DNA of 64,000 nucleotides from Dactylellina haptotyla (GCA_031310005.1 CM062386.1:2728001-2792000); one strand, 5' to 3'. Shown: positions 1 through 13,030, counted from the stretch's first letter. Program-made: numbers and translations. Notes: generated from the letters alone by a model not told the origin.

Positions 1-2893
1 GTTCAAGAGTGATTGACCAAGATGATCGGATCAAAGAGTGGACGAATCCCAAGAAGTTGGGGGGGTCGTTAGTTTGAAAGCCTCCTCCCTGTCCTAACAA
101 GGGAACCATTCCCAAACCTTCATAATTGGGCTTGGTCTTAGAATACCAACATATCAAACCGGTCCAGAGCTTTAATGACTTTCGCCTGGATTGCTTTGCT
201 CACTTAACGTGTTCGGCAACGGATAGCTTGCAGGGATTGGGGGTGGTGAGGTGGTAGGCTGGGAGGGTAGGCAAAAGGAAAGGAAAGGAAAGGACCGTCC
301 CTCGACCTTTCCCCTTTCCATACCATACCGTGTCATCCCTTTGGGACGAGGCCGAAATACGTCTATCCTAAAGCTGTGATTTCTCAGCCGGATCGATGGT
401 CCCATACATATGTAATGCACCGTCCGTGTACCTTTTTCCCTCCTCACACTCCGATGCGATCACCTCCACGCATCAATGCTTTTTTTTTATTACGATTATT
501 TATTATTTCAACCTGTTTTCCCTCCATTTCTGGATTTGTGTGACCGCGATCGCGTTCGATTCGAACCGAGGAGAAAGAGGCGAGGTTTGGCTAAACAGCT
601 TGTTGGGACCATCTCGACCGATTCACCGGCGCGGTGAAACTTTCTCTGATTCATCATTTCGTTTTCCTCTCTCTCAAGGTTCCTTTGGAAAAGCAAAATC
701 AGCGAATAGCACAGGCCCTCGCAGCCTTGGGCTGGTGTTTGGGTCGTAGTGGTGGTGTTGGGTAACCCAATTCTGAGACCCATGGCCATACCGTCTGAAC
801 ACCCCGGTCATGCTGAACAGGGATGCTGTTCCGCGTCCTCATAATGACCAGCTCCCCTGGCTGGGTTTGGGGGCAACAGTTGGCTACTCATACTCCAGAA
901 CATCTCGTTGATGCGCTGGATATCTGTAGGCGTATGTACAAGTACCCGCGGTTTTTATCTTGTAGCGACGCACTCTTGCCGTATACCATCCGTATAATTT
1001 CTTTTCCACGAATGCAGCGGAAGCAAGTTGCTTTCGGTTCCGTTGTTCGCCTTTTTCTCCTTCGTCTACCCGGCCTGAAATAATTAATAACGAGTGGGTA
1101 GACCATTGTCTCGTGGGAGCGGCATCCATTATTGTCGTTCGGGGCGGTGGGGTCGCTTCAGCTAGTCATCTTAATTTTCTTCGGTGAGGGTTGCAATTGT
1201 ATCACCTCTCCAAATTTCTGGATACCGGCTGCCTTCCCGATACCCTGATGGTGGTGCCCATTAAGATTACTCGGAGATCAGACCCAAATTTCCTTTCTAC
1301 TGGGTAGGTCATAACGGGGCGTAAGACTCCACCACTATCCCGGATTTCCCATCACCGGTATCATCATCATCATGTTGTCATTCGCAAAGGACCGATGGGC
1401 TTGCAAATAAAAGCGTCAAATAATTTGGCCACGAAAAATAAAATAAAACCCGTGTGTGCGGATGTGTGGGTGGGTGTCCGCCAAGATCATTGCCCGTTTG
1501 GCTGCAGCTAAGGTTCAATATGGGAGAACAGGATCGCGATATGCATTAACCGGGGAATGGCGGCCTCTCTGCTTTGGAGAAGAAAAGAACCCAATCCGCT
1601 GCTTTTGTTCCTCATGGTAGCGAGGGAACGCTTTGGTGTAGCCGGCAGCTAATTTAGCACGGGAGGAAGGATAACCCCCCAAGCATTCGAATGATCTTAA
1701 AGGTCAGTCGGAAATTTGATAGTCCAATTGGAACCGATCGATTGGGTGAGCCCAGTTTCTTCTGATGCGAAGTCCCTATCGGCAATCTAGCGTTCGCGAA
1801 CCTTGGAATTTTCCCGGTTCCGTTTTGGGCAGTTTTCTGGGATTCAGGAGGTTGAACAATGCATGAGGAGGAAGGACCAGCAATCAGCCGTCCGAGACGA
1901 CATGCAAAGCACAAGAACGAAAAAAGGTTTGCTGCGCGCGTGCGCCCGAAACCCAACGACTTGGACAGAATATATTTAAATATAAAAATCGCAGGCCGCT
2001 TTCCACAGTCCTGGGTCCAACCTCTCCACTCGAGAAGGCTGGCTGGCTGCCGGCTGGCGTCGCACAACATCAGCAAGCAGTTATCGGTCGCGTAGAATGG
2101 CGGTGCTCGCAACGACCCGGCCACCTCATTTACCCAAGATTTCGATCATTTCGACAGACTCCCTATTTTTAGGAGCTCGGGCCAACAAATCTCTCGTCTC
2201 GGATTTTCTCTCATATTACTATTATGATATGGGATTTTTCGTCTTGGGCCTCCTTTTTGTGCTTGTGTCCCACTCTGCCCACATGACTTGGGAAAAGAAA
2301 AGTGGGCGAAACAGCTGAAACCTATAGTACTCAATTTCACTTAATCCTATTTCATTGTTGCCCAGACAAAAAAGCAAAACTCAAATTTTAACCATTTTCA
2401 GGGAGGGTAAGCTCTCTATATGTCTCAACGAGGAATTGTCGTCGGCAACATCTTTTTGTAGAAGGTCCCGATAATGGCCCGAGCAGTTCGCGACCAGCAC
2501 CCAAGAACCGTTTCTTAGGACAACCTGTTCCTTAACAGAGCCTCAGAACCGGACGATAAAGTTCCGAGTAATGCCCCTTTGAGAAACATTTCACTGTAAA
2601 ACCTGCGTCATCCAGGCGAGAAACAGACAATAGAGGCGTGATCAGTTGTGTTGTATCCAATGATACCAGAGTTCCCGGATTCTTTTCGCGGTGAGACCAT
2701 GGTAATATGTGTCCGAAGATGGTAGATAATGACAGCCGTTGGAACCTCTGCGGCTTTTCCGTAGTTACTTTTCGGTATTATTCATCAATTGATCAAAATT
2801 GACCTCCAAACCTTAAATTTCAGCGCACCGAACCGAAAAGCCGAAATTTCGAGAAGAAAAAATTCTGGAAGGGCATAGGTATATACCACCAGC
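1..2893. other. intergenic / unassigned left edge
   Basis: There is no recognisable gene here. The open frames are short (under about 160 codons), overlap on both strands and resemble no family I know. Composition is close to balanced, with a few T-rich runs. The last few hundred bases lie upstream of the cysteine dioxygenase start and would hold its promoter. A terminal exon of a gene lying outside the window cannot be excluded. Confidence 0.5.
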
Positions 2894-4183
2894 ATGTCAC
2901 CAGTCGCGATACAATCCCCCCAGGCAGTAGCGGAGTACTCGCATCTGCAGGATTTCGCCCTCACCCGATCTCCCAATCCGAGTATAAGACCTTGCAACTT
3001 CAGCACCCTCATCACATCGATCCGTGATACGCTAGGCACAAACAAGGAGCTCAAGTTCGACGATGTAGATGTAGACAGGCTCCAATCGTTGCTGCGGAGC
3101 TATAAGTCCTCGCGTTCGGAATGGGAACGGTTCTCCTTCATTGACCTGAGCCGGAATTATACTCGGAATCTTGTGGATAACCTGCATGGAAATGCGAATC
3201 TGGTATGTTGTAGCAAATCATTTCCTTCCTCCAGGTATACGCTTCCACCTTTGCTGTATTGTTCCCGTTTGAGAAACCCGTGCAGACGAGAAAATGTGTT
3301 GCGGGTGAGGTTGGGTTCTGGACCAGGTCCGGACAACACATTCGGACGACAGACACACCACTCTGCACGCTCGCCTAGCTGCATTCCAATATGGGTCCTC
3401 TGCCATGTGCGGCTGCAGCTTTCGTTTTTTTTTTTCGACGCCCTGCATATAAAAAGAAAGAATAGATTCAACTGTTTCCGAGAAATGTGCCTGAATAGTC
3501 AATAAAGAATCTAATCGGAACTTGGCTTACTGATTGGTGACCTTCCGTGTGTCTAGATACTCATGACATGGACGGCCAACAAGGCCTCCTTGATTCACGA
3601 CCATACCAGTGCCCACTGCGTTATGAGAATCCTCCAGGGCCACATCATTGAGACCAAGTACGAGTGGCCAACTCCTGGTGTTGAAGAGCCTTTGAAGGTC
3701 AAGGAAGTAAGGCACTACTATGCCGGCGATGTTGCCTATATTAATGATGATGTAAGTGGTTCCATCTTATTTTTTCATTACGAAGCAATATTGTTTGCTC
3801 AAACTCGGCGCTTACTAACCCTTCTTTCTCCCTTGTAGCTTGGAATTCACAAAGTAGAGAACGGTGACCCTGACACCATTGCCGTGAGCTTACACCTCTA
3901 CACACCTCCTTACATTGAGAAGAGTAAGTTTACCTGCCTCCAAGGGGAAATCCCAATCCCAGAGTTACCGTACTATTGCGCGTTCCTTGCATCCCAGTTT
4001 CCCGAGTTTTTTTTTTTTTTCCACTTTCTTTTTCTTTCACTCCTCCTCATTCCTGGGGTTATGCTAACGACTTGGTGCTCAACAGAGGGATGCAACACAT
4101 TCAATGCAAAGACTGGCAAGTCTTGTCATATCAAACTATGTGACTATTACAGCAAAGAGGGGGAGAAAACTTGCAAATCATAG
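2894..4183 (+). CDS. cysteine dioxygenase, type I
   Basis: Cytosolic non-haem iron enzyme that oxidises L-cysteine to cysteine sulfinate, controlling cysteine levels and feeding taurine/sulfate formation. Four exons (2894-3202, 3557-3751, 3839-3923, 4086-4183) join in frame to 228 aa. The three iron-binding histidines of the cupin fold are visible: H117 and H119 in IHDHTSAHC and H172 in LGIHKVEN. C124 and Y189 (LHLYTPPY) correspond to the Cys-Tyr thioether pair of the mammalian enzyme. YTRNLVDN just before the first junction is also typical of the family. Intron 1 (354 nt) is longer than most introns in the window and contains a T-run. The gene converges on SEA4. The family assignment is very secure. 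The start is the first in-frame ATG and gives the family's usual length. Confidence 0.95.
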
Positions 4184-4581
4184 ATAATTCCTTAAACTGG
4201 ACGGAATTGCCTTGGTGGATTATAGATTTTGACATAAAGCCTTTTTTCTCGTTATTTTCTTCTCAAGGCGTTTCTTAGCGTTGATGATTCGGATACTTCA
4301 CGATGTCATGACTCGATATCTCACTTTTTTTGATACCACCTCTGTTTATTATTAAACTCTGCTCTTAATGAATTTGATATACCATATTAAAATCTACTCG
4401 TAAAAAGCTAATATCACTTGAAATATAATCCCTCAACTAGGAACAATTCAAATCATAGAAAAAAAAAGCACATCTAACTATTACTTGCTACGGAAAACGC
4501 CGCAGAGGCCTACACTTCTGTTAGTAAAGGAACCAACTAGAAAGGCTCGAACATTCTAGCGCGGCTAGATATAAATAGACC
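4184..4581. other. convergent intergenic spacer
   Basis: About 400 bases between the 3' ends of cysteine dioxygenase (+) and SEA4 (-). It is A/T-rich and would hold both 3' UTRs. Under the alternative splice model, SEA4 would end at 4565. No ORF of note is seen. Confidence 0.6.
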
Positions 4582-7500
4582 TCATCTCGGCTGAAGAGGG
4601 AAAAATAAGGAAAGGAACTTACATTCACATTCCGGCACGGGACAGAGCGTATGTTTCGAAAACCACTCCTTCGCATGCCCGGCATGGCTCCCGTGGTTGC
4701 AGATCAAGCAGAAATTAAACCATTTGTCGTAGGTGTCGTCCATTTGCTCGCCCTGTTGGCCGCGGATGACCCGAGTGTTTGGCGTCCCGAGATAGAGTAA
4801 GCATATCGCGCACCGAGGGAGCGGTTTCCTGCAGTTCGGGCAGGCGATTGCCTTTTGCGGGAAGCTCGCTTGCGTGGATTGGTTGACGGGGATAGTGACC
4901 TGTTGGCCATCTTTGAAGCGGGTGGTTGGAATTTCCGATCGATGTGCCACTTTCTAATCAGGAATTAGCTCTGTATAAGCTGGTGTGAGAAAACAGTGCG
5001 GCTTACCCTATCGCAAAAGTTGCATCTGACATAGATCTGCCGCGGGAGGGATTCTATCAGAATGTTGCCTTTCTTGCTCGTAGAGATTTCCCGCCTCTTG
5101 ATGTCAAAGTTGGCTCGTATCTGCCAGAACTTCCACCGGTCGAGTAACTCGCGATAGCTATCCACCCAGAATTCAACTCTGTGGTCCGTGAAATACTTTG
5201 GCACGGCGAACGATGCCACTAGCGCTGCAGTTTGAACGTCGCCCGTTTTGTTAACGTAGACCTGTAAAAGCTCGATGGCCTTCTCTGTCACTCCAGTGAG
5301 CAGAATACCCTCCGGTTCTCCATCGCGGATTACCATCGCCGTGAAATCATCGATATAAGTGCTCAGCTGTAACCTGTCAGCGCTGCAATTTTAAGGGAAA
5401 GGGTTTATAATTGAACATACTTCATCGTCTCCCAGGAACCTCAAGGCAATTCCCAACCGCTCCCGAATAGGTAATCCAGTAGACCCATCCAAAACATCCT
5501 GCCAATCGCCATTGCTAACAAAGGCAAATATGGCGCGACTGTAAGGATCGTCCATATGCGTCGCCATCTCGCGGCACAAATCCTTCCAAATCGTATTCTC
5601 GGAGATCCCACCCTTCTCCCCGGCCTGACGGTGCGAGTTATACCCCGCCACAGCAGTAGACATGAGTTTCATCTCAGTTTTTCCCATGGCAAGCGCCTTG
5701 ATACATCGTTCAATATTGCCATGGAATAGTGCCCACCCAGCTGCCTTTTCGAACTGTTGCTTCTTTTCGAACTTGACCAGCTCCTCCTCCAGTTCTTGAT
5801 CGGTATTGAAGTCCCATCCGCACATCGCGAGACCTAAAATACGTTGCTCCGGGTATCGTGTTTCCCCCGCATATCTGAACCTGCCTTTCCGTTTGTTACT
5901 GTCATTGATTTTTTTGAGAGCGAGAGAGAACGACCTCTCGTCCACCCTCGCTCCTAGGTCAAGGCGCGAACTGGGTAGGTTGGGCCGCCAGATTCCAAGC
6001 ACGCCGAGGTACGAGAGATCGAGATCATTGGAACACATGCCGCCGCCATCGGCGCACTCCATAGCTCCATCGAGCCATCGCCACATTTCGGCGAGTTCGG
6101 TCTCCTTCTTCGATTTGGTCACCAGTTTTTCGTTTTGCGCGCACTTGTGAAAAGTTAGTTCTCCGTCTGGCAAATCAGAGGAGGCATACGTACGTTAAAC
6201 TGATAGCCTTGTTCCGCCCTCCTGCGCATTGTGACAGATATATCTATCCGCAGGGTATCCCGCGGGTCAAACATGTAATCTTCAGGGTTAATAACTGAAT
6301 CCCTTCGTGGCGGCTCCTTGTTCTTCCTTGTAGGCGGATATTCAGGCGTGCTGGATGACGAATCGTCGTCATCATCGGTATAGCCAATACGATCGTCTTC
6401 GAGGGTGAGGGTATGGTTTGGCTCCGCGACGTTGATCAGTTTCGTCGACGGTTCGTTCAAGATGGTCACATTTTGGCCGTCCGTTGTTGCAAAGTTATTC
6501 CGCGCACCGAAAGCGGTGACTATGGGGTTCGTGGGTACTGTGTACGCTGTAATAGCGCCGTTACGAGCAAGACTTATCACTCTAAGATCCGGGTTCGAGC
6601 TGCCGTCGGATATCCAGTCAAATGAAGTCATCGTATTCTCATACCGTAGAGGTCGTTTGAACGGGGCTGGAGACATCTGTCAGCGAAAATTCATAAACAC
6701 CAATAAATAATCATGCGTACTCTCAGCAACTTTAGTTACGAACAAAGACTCCCTATGCGTTTTATCTGCTTCTAACTTTGAAGGATCCTTAAACCTCGCG
6801 ACAGCGGCCACGCCACCGATTCCCTCTGTCGAGGCGGGGGTGGCAACTTGCGTACCCAGCTGATATAGATTCAGAACCCCATTTGTCCCCAACACTCCAA
6901 ACGACGCCGGATTCTCCCTCGAATATCGTAAGCTGTGTATTGTAAGCACGGAGTGCGCTCTACCCATTCCGTAGTCATCGTGGATCTTTGGGAAAGTTAG
7001 CGCGGATTCTTGCATCCCACGCCCCGCGAACCGCCTATCCCAAATAGCCATATAGCCGTCCTCAGAACACGAGGAGAAATAATTCTGGTTTCTATCGATC
7101 GTGATGCCGTGTACCATCCTCGTCGGGAAATTCAACGCCGGCGGGCCTGAACTATCTCTCAAATCGAAGGCCCTCAAAAACCGCTGCCCGACACCGGCAA
7201 GTAGAACGTGCGGCTGATCAACGAAGAACTGAATGGCAGATATCATCTCCGAAGGGGCTAGTTGCTTCTGCGGTTGGCGGGTGGATACGAGCGCGGGCAC
7301 GCCGCGGATGGAAGAAGGAGTGCTCGGGATATTCGAGGGGGAGGAGGTATTCCATTGCGAGTTCACATCCCAGATGTTGAGACAAAAGTCGTTGCGGACC
7401 TTATCCAGACCGATGGCGAGCATGCCCGCCCTGGAGAAGGCAACGGAGTTACACCCACGCTGGTGCTTGACGGGGAGGGAGATCGAGTTATCTTCATTAT

Positions 7501-7953
7501 CGCCGCTTTTCATGCGCAGGATCAAAGCCTCTCCTCCGGACTTGCCGACGGCGACCAAATCTATTCGGTTCACACTTTGTTAGGTCTGAGGGTCTTTGAT
7601 GCATTGGCAAAGATGGAACACACCTGGCTCTATTGGAGACCAGTCAAAACACTGCAGTGCAGCCTGTGAGCAGATATCTTAACAACCGTGACTAGACCCG
7701 TAGGGCATACCTTGATATGCGGAATCTTCTCTTTCTTATAGACTAGTTCATGACTGATCGATTCCGGCTTTTTGTTCTTATCAAATCAGTCAGTAATCTT
7801 TCGATGGAAAAAAAGTAAAGTGAAATAGCATACATTAAAATCGTTCACATTGTATAAACTAACGTGCGTCTCCTTCGCACTGATGGTCATGAACTGCTGC
7901 CCATTGGTATCCGAGTGCGGCGACCACCGGATGAAGTCAGAGACCGTATTCAT
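4582..7953 (-). CDS. SEA4: SEA4 / MIOS, WD40 subunit of the GATOR2 (SEACAT) complex
   Basis: Subunit of the vacuole/lysosome-associated GATOR2 complex, which relieves GATOR1 inhibition and so promotes TORC1 signalling when amino acids are present. Eight exons (7953-7834, 7776-7711, 7663-7624, 7560-6721, 6666-6194, 6143-5421, 5366-5007, 4953-4582) give about 997 aa. The N-terminal third is a WD40 propeller (FDWSPIEP, LVAVGKSGGEA, YMAIWDRRFAG). Next is a helical region (GYQFNCAQNEKLV, LTGVTEKAIELLQ). The C-terminal zinc module carries CNFCDR, ACPNCRKPLPRCAICL, FCLICNHGSHAGHA and CPVPEC, the MIOS signature. The last 40 bases are ambiguous: a perfect GTAAGT donor lies inside the final Cys-rich codons, and splicing there would give an end at 4565. 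The start is the first ATG that opens the propeller. The promoter is shared with divergent EFG1. Confidence 0.93.
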
Positions 7954-8641
7954 GTTTGCTCTCTTCCTTTGTTACACCTCTGCAATTGGAATTCTTATAC
8001 TATGTATGCAATCTCGATATTTCTATTATCCGGTGGTGAGGATTGACGAAAAGAAAAATATGCCTCTTGGAAATAGCGCAGTGTTTCTGGGCAGTCTCTG
8101 TGGGCGTGTGTCAATCTGGAGCCAAAGGCATGATTGCTGCAAAGAACACTATATGGAAGGCATCGTATCAGATGTGCCTTCAGTGCGGTATTTGCAGGAT
8201 GGCGCGTCGATTTCAGCGCCCTAAAAAATTAACTATCGTGACTTTTGAGCAGCTGGGAGCTCGCCCTAGTAGACTAGGACAGGGTTAGCATGCATCGCGG
8301 AAGCTCTCGATGGATCAATCACCACTCACTCAGTCGGTCTCTCGCCTTCACGTTCGGCCGTCGTGCGTAAACTAGAAAATCCCAATCTCCCCAAGCTCCT
8401 CGAATACGGACAACGGAGAGAAGAGGGAGCGGGACCGAGTGCGGTGTGCTGAATGTTGTTATCAGAACCAATTTGATATTCGCGTGGGCTGGTTGGCTGG
8501 GCCGAATTAGCCCATCGCTTCAGATCGCCTGTTAGCGGCTCACCCCAAAAAGGGAAAACACCCGACTCCAACCAAAACCTCGTCGCATAATTTTCTTCAA
8601 CCTCGTCGCATATTTCCATTTGAAGAGACATCATCACCGCC
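7954..8641. promoter_or_regulatory. divergent promoter region SEA4 / EFG1
   Basis: A 688-base spacer between two divergently transcribed growth-related genes. No convincing ORF is seen on either strand. It should hold both promoters and 5' UTRs. No specific element was identified with confidence. Confidence 0.5.
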
Positions 8642-9406
8642 ATGTCCTCCACAACAGACATCCACCCCTCCCGCGTCTCCAATATCCCCGCCGTCAAGCG
8701 CAAGAAAAAGAAGCCCAAGGTCCCCAAGCCGCAACCGGCGTCCTCCTCCCTCACTCGCGCCCAGCTCCGCAAGAAGATCCGCGACCTCTCCCGCCTTCTC
8801 AATGCCTCTTCCAATTCTACCACCGCAGCCGGCGGCGAAAGGACGAAGGCCTCCAAACTCTCCGCAACGACAAGGATAGACCACGAGCGCGCTTTGGCAG
8901 CCTATAAACTCGAGCTTTCCTCCCAGCAACTCACCTCCAAACGCTCCACCCTCGAAAAACGCTACCACAAAGTCCGCTTCTTCGAGCGCCGCAAAGCCAC
9001 CCGCGCCCTCTCCCGCCTGACAAAACAGCTCGCGGCCCTGTCGTCCTCTGATACCACCGAGGAAACAGAGTCCCTGAGAAACCAGATCCACCAGGCGGAA
9101 ATAGACTTGAACTATATCATGCACTATCCCGCCCTCGACAAGTACATCTCACTCTACAAGAGCGGGGAGGATAAAGACACAAATAAGAAGCGGGAGCGGA
9201 TACGGAAGGATATAGAGAAGCGGATGGAGGACGGCACGCTAGAGAAAGGCGATGCCCTGGCGGCTGCCAATGCTGCCGAAGGCTTCGGCGGGGGCCCTGA
9301 GAAGAATAACAAGAAGAAGAAGTCGCAGCAGAGTAAAGGTAAACCGTCTGCGGATGAGATGCAAGACGACGAGGATGGAGAGAGTGATGGCGGATTCTTT
9401 GAGTGA
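8642..9406 (+). CDS. EFG1: rRNA-processing protein EFG1
   Basis: Nucleolar factor needed in the early 90S/small-subunit pathway of 18S rRNA maturation. A single exon encodes 254 aa, close to the family length. Features in order: a basic Lys stretch near residues 20-30 that looks like a nuclear/nucleolar signal; LTRAQLRKKIRDLSRLL; the hallmark KRYHKVRFFERRKATRALSR near residues 110-130; DLNYIMHYPALDKYISLY near 155-175; then a Lys/Glu-rich coil; and an acidic tail (EMQDDEDGESDGGF). The predicted structure is almost all charged helix, as known for the family. The ATG at 8642 opens the conserved frame and has a good Kozak context (cgccATG). Divergent from SEA4, convergent with the Zn2Cys6 gene. 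Confidence 0.93.
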   Translation: MSSTTDIHPSRVSNIPAVKRKKKKPKVPKPQPASSSLTRAQLRKKIRDLSRLLNASSNSTTAAGGERTKASKLSATTRIDHERALAAYKLELSSQQLTSKRSTLEKRYHKVRFFERRKATRALSRLTKQLAALSSSDTTEETESLRNQIHQAEIDLNYIMHYPALDKYISLYKSGEDKDTNKKRERIRKDIEKRMEDGTLEKGDALAAANAAEGFGGGPEKNNKKKKSQQSKGKPSADEMQDDEDGESDGGFFE

Positions 9407-9996
9407 AACATATAGCGGGTTTATATATATCTTTTGCTTTCTTGGGAGATTTTCGTAAGAATAGACCATCGTTTTCATGGCGTTTAAGGTTTGATTTTTC
9501 GGGAAGGGGAAAAAAGTTATCATTGCAAAATTTTGCTCGAGAGCACCAATAATAATATCCAGCGGAAGAGAAAAAAAGAGGCGATTGGTAGATTTTAGGA
9601 AAGAGTTAGAAAAGAAGAAGAAAGCTATTGTACAGTACAGGAATATAAAGAAAAACATCTGGGGGAGGTTACAATATCGCCCACAAAACGCCTCAATCTC
9701 GATGCACATGCAGAGTAAACACAAGCCAATAAAGGAGAAGAAAAAGTACAAAATAAAAAGAGTTCCAAGAAGAGAATCTAAAAAAAAAGAGTTATCGAGA
9801 AAAGAACGAAGATTAGACCTTCTAAAACGAGGACACTTTTTTCTTGCAGAGAGTGAAAACAGACAGACACGCCATTTGCCGACAGATATCAACTCCAAGA
9901 AATATACAAACCCCACCAAAAAAGGAAACCCAAAGTGATCTTATTTACCCTCAGAAGAACAATAAGGAAAAAGAAGAGATAGAGAGTGTGTGTATA
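9407..9996. other. convergent 3' spacer
   Basis: 590 bases between the EFG1 stop and the stop of the Zn2Cys6 regulator. Very purine-rich on the + strand with repeated A-runs, consistent with two facing 3' UTRs. The open frames here are low-complexity Lys/Arg strings and are not credible genes. Confidence 0.5.
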
Positions 9997-12900
9997 TTAA
10001 AAGAAATTCAACCCATCCCAATTCATCGATCCCGGTGTGCCCTCGTCACCTAACCCCAGCCCGCCGTTGCCCCCATTCGTAGTGTTCATGTTCAATCCCA
10101 AATTCGCCCAGTCCCACTCGAACGTCTGGTTCAAATTCCACAAACTCTGCGGCACAAACGGACTCGAGAAACTCTCCTGGAAACTTTTCGTCAACGGACT
10201 CAGCTCGTTATCTTCCATATGCGGTGTGGCTGTGGATGCAGTCGCTGGAGTGCCGTAACTGAACGCGAATCCGTCCATGGAAGACAGAGCATCCGAGGGT
10301 GTCGGCTGGCTGAATGGTGTGGTCATAGGGGTTTGTAGCAAATGGGAGGGTATTTCCGCCGGTGTCGGCCGCTGCGGGGTCATATGGGGTTCTGGCATCC
10401 TGGACGGTGACCAGTTCATTTCCTCGTCCTCGCCGGGGACTTCCAATAGAGTGTCTGGCGTTTTATCCTCACCGGTATCCCTCATCTTGGAGGACCCGGC
10501 TGTCTTCTTGCGCTTCCTCCTCATGAGTGCCTGTTTCTCTGCTCTTTCGATCGCCGCGCGTGCGAGACGCACAAACTCCTCGGTGATGTATATCAACTTC
10601 TCGAAGCCGCATCTCGCCCGCTCCTCTTCGTCAATCTTGTTGAGGAATTCGATCACGACGCCCATCAGTTTAAGGTCGGTTTTCGCATTGGCGTCCTGGG
10701 GATTCTGGAGGACGTTGGCGAAGAGGGTTATCAGTGCCGTCACCGGGTAGTAGAAGACCAACCTGCTTCTCAATTAGCGCTATTCATATTGGATTTGACG
10801 AGAGTTACGTACCAAATACAATTGATATCGTTCTGGTTGACGTATTTGAGGAGGTGAATAGACGACCGAGCCGCGGAAACAGACAATGCAGCACTCGAGA
10901 AGACCCTAGGGTTCAGCGGCCGTGTGCTCAGCCCGGAGACAGCATACTGCGCCAGTCTGTTCGTCCAATAACTATGCGCGATTGACTAAACTCATGTCAG
11001 AAAGAGATGTACATATGAGGAGGGTTTAATCTTACCATCCGGTGAATAGTAGCAAGGCAGTTGAAGTACGAGAAGTGCATCAAAACAATCGGCATGTGTG
11101 TGGCCAAGTACGCATCCGGGATCTCGTGCTCCGGTCTAAAATCCAAGGGCATCGAGTCTCGCCAATCCTCCAGCTCTCTATCAAGATCGCCGATGGTATT
11201 CAACAGTTCCCCATCGCTCTGTTTTGCTGCCTTGGCGGAGTACAGCTGCATATAAACCCTGCTCTGTATCTGTGCGAACCTGCAGTTCCGTCTGAACAGG
11301 TTGACTCGCCCTCGGCCTCCGGAAAGATTGATCACGCCTAGTCCGTCAAAGGATTCTTCGTCTGGTAATTCAACGTTCACATCCTCGTCATTGATGGTGC
11401 TAGGACGACCGCTTCGGAGGGCGATGTCCTTATCGATCAGATAGGCAATCCAGAATACTCTCTTGCGATGTTCCGCCTCCTCCCTTCCAAAGCCGAATGC
11501 GTCAGCGCGGCGGTGGAGCCCGATCGAGAAGGCAACACGGACGGCGGCTGCAATAATGTTGTAAAGAGGTTGTGGGTTCGCCGTTCCTTGCAAGAACAAT
11601 GCCTATAGGAATTAGAGCGTGCTGTATAAAAATCAGAAATTCGGATAACATACCATAGCAAGAAGCGCTTGTATCGACAGAATGTCGGTGTTCTGTAACG
11701 TTAAAACCGGATACAGACACATCGCATTCTGAAATAGCTTCCAACCTCTCGATTCCTCATCTGCAGAGGGAGTCTTCAACTTGGACCCGCGTATCCTGCT
11801 ACCCATTGCCAACACCATGCTGAGAGAAGCGAACCAGCCGGACCCTTTGGGCGGGTTATCCGAGTAATGTTCCTCCAACATGCTTTCAAAGGTCTGTTGG
11901 TGGTAAAGCGGGAAGAGCAGATTCACAGTGCTAAAATACTCTATAAAAATTAGCTTTGCAACCATATATATAGTAAAAAAACCATTGGTATAAATACCTT
12001 TAGCGTACGCTTCTGCCTCAGCTTTAGACGGCAATGGATTCTGCGCCTTTGTAGAAAACACGGCATCCCAGACGTCCGGCCGCCAGTGCTCAAACTTGGT
12101 ATCCGTCTGTATCAACTTGACGAGCATCTTCTGGAAAGCCTTATCCCCAGTTTTGGAATTCACCCACTGAATACCCTTTGGCGAGAATATGGAGAACCCA
12201 GAGCTGCTCCCGATGAACCTCGTCTCGCCGCGTGCATTTGTGACGAGACTGGACATCTTGTCGGATAGGGACTCGCTCTCTTCCTCTTCCTTGCTGACAT
12301 CGCTAGGACTCGATCCGCAGACAATGCCGTTAGAGTTGGGGGTGCCGTTAGAAGATACGGGGCGGGAGAACAGCGGGTTGCCGGGGGAGTTGCCACCGAT
12401 GGATTGGAGGCGCTGAGCCTCGAGGCGTTTCTCGAGAGTGCCGAGGTCGGTTTTGGAGTCGAATTCGGGGAGGATGCCGGAGAGCTTGAGGAGGGATTCC
12501 ATGCGGCCGAGGCGGTTCTCGAGGCCTTCTATATACTTGGCGCTTTTACCACCAAAAACAAAGTCAACTAGGTGAATCTTGGGAGATAGTAATATGTGAT
12601 ACGCACCCCTTCGGCGGCTGGCGCTTCTTTTCGACGAGGGTGAAGATGCATTCGGTGTGGTAGTTTTGGCAGTGGGTGCACGCGGGCGTCTTGCCGTCGC
12701 ATTTGATCTGTCCTACGTCTTTAGCGGTCCGCACACACGAACACCGGCCATCGGATGGAGATGAATGCGTACCTTCTTCTTCCGACACTGGTCGCAGGCC
12801 CGGGCTATCCTCCGCCGCTTGGAATCGCCCTCGGGGTCGTCACCCGGCTGAAAAGTGATACCGTCTACCGAGGCCGACGGAACGGGAGGTGCGGCAGCAG

Positions 12901-13030
12901 CGGCAGCGGCAGCTTCCTTCTGCTGCTGCTGCTGTTGCTGCTGCTGCTGGTATTCGATGGCGGATAATTGGACGCTGCTGCCGTTGTGCGACGTCGGCTG
13001 CGGGGACGCAGAGTTGCTCGACTGCGCCAT
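9997..13030 (-). CDS. Zn2Cys6 fungal-specific transcription factor
   Basis: Nuclear DNA-binding regulator of the Gal4 class; its target pathway cannot be told from sequence. Seven exons (13030-12773, 12707-12607, 12542-11998, 11940-11654, 11602-11036, 10985-10813, 10762-9997) give 898 aa. A Gln tract (residues 29-38) and an Ala tract (41-48) precede a textbook binuclear cluster, C79-x2-C82-x6-C89-x6-C96-x2-C99-x6-C106. The first intron lies inside the cluster. A conserved linker follows ([20 protein letters not shown]). The fungal_trans middle homology region is at about residues 300-600, including [17 protein letters not shown] and [20 protein letters not shown]. The C-terminus is Pro/Thr/Gly-rich and probably activating. 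The start ATG begins the first long open stretch. An (AG)15 tract lies about 520 bases upstream. Confidence 0.9.

Noticed and set aside
540-580. Possible tRNA T-loop (TTCGATTCGAA)
   Set aside because: This is a short palindrome; no acceptor stem or anticodon arm can be placed around it.
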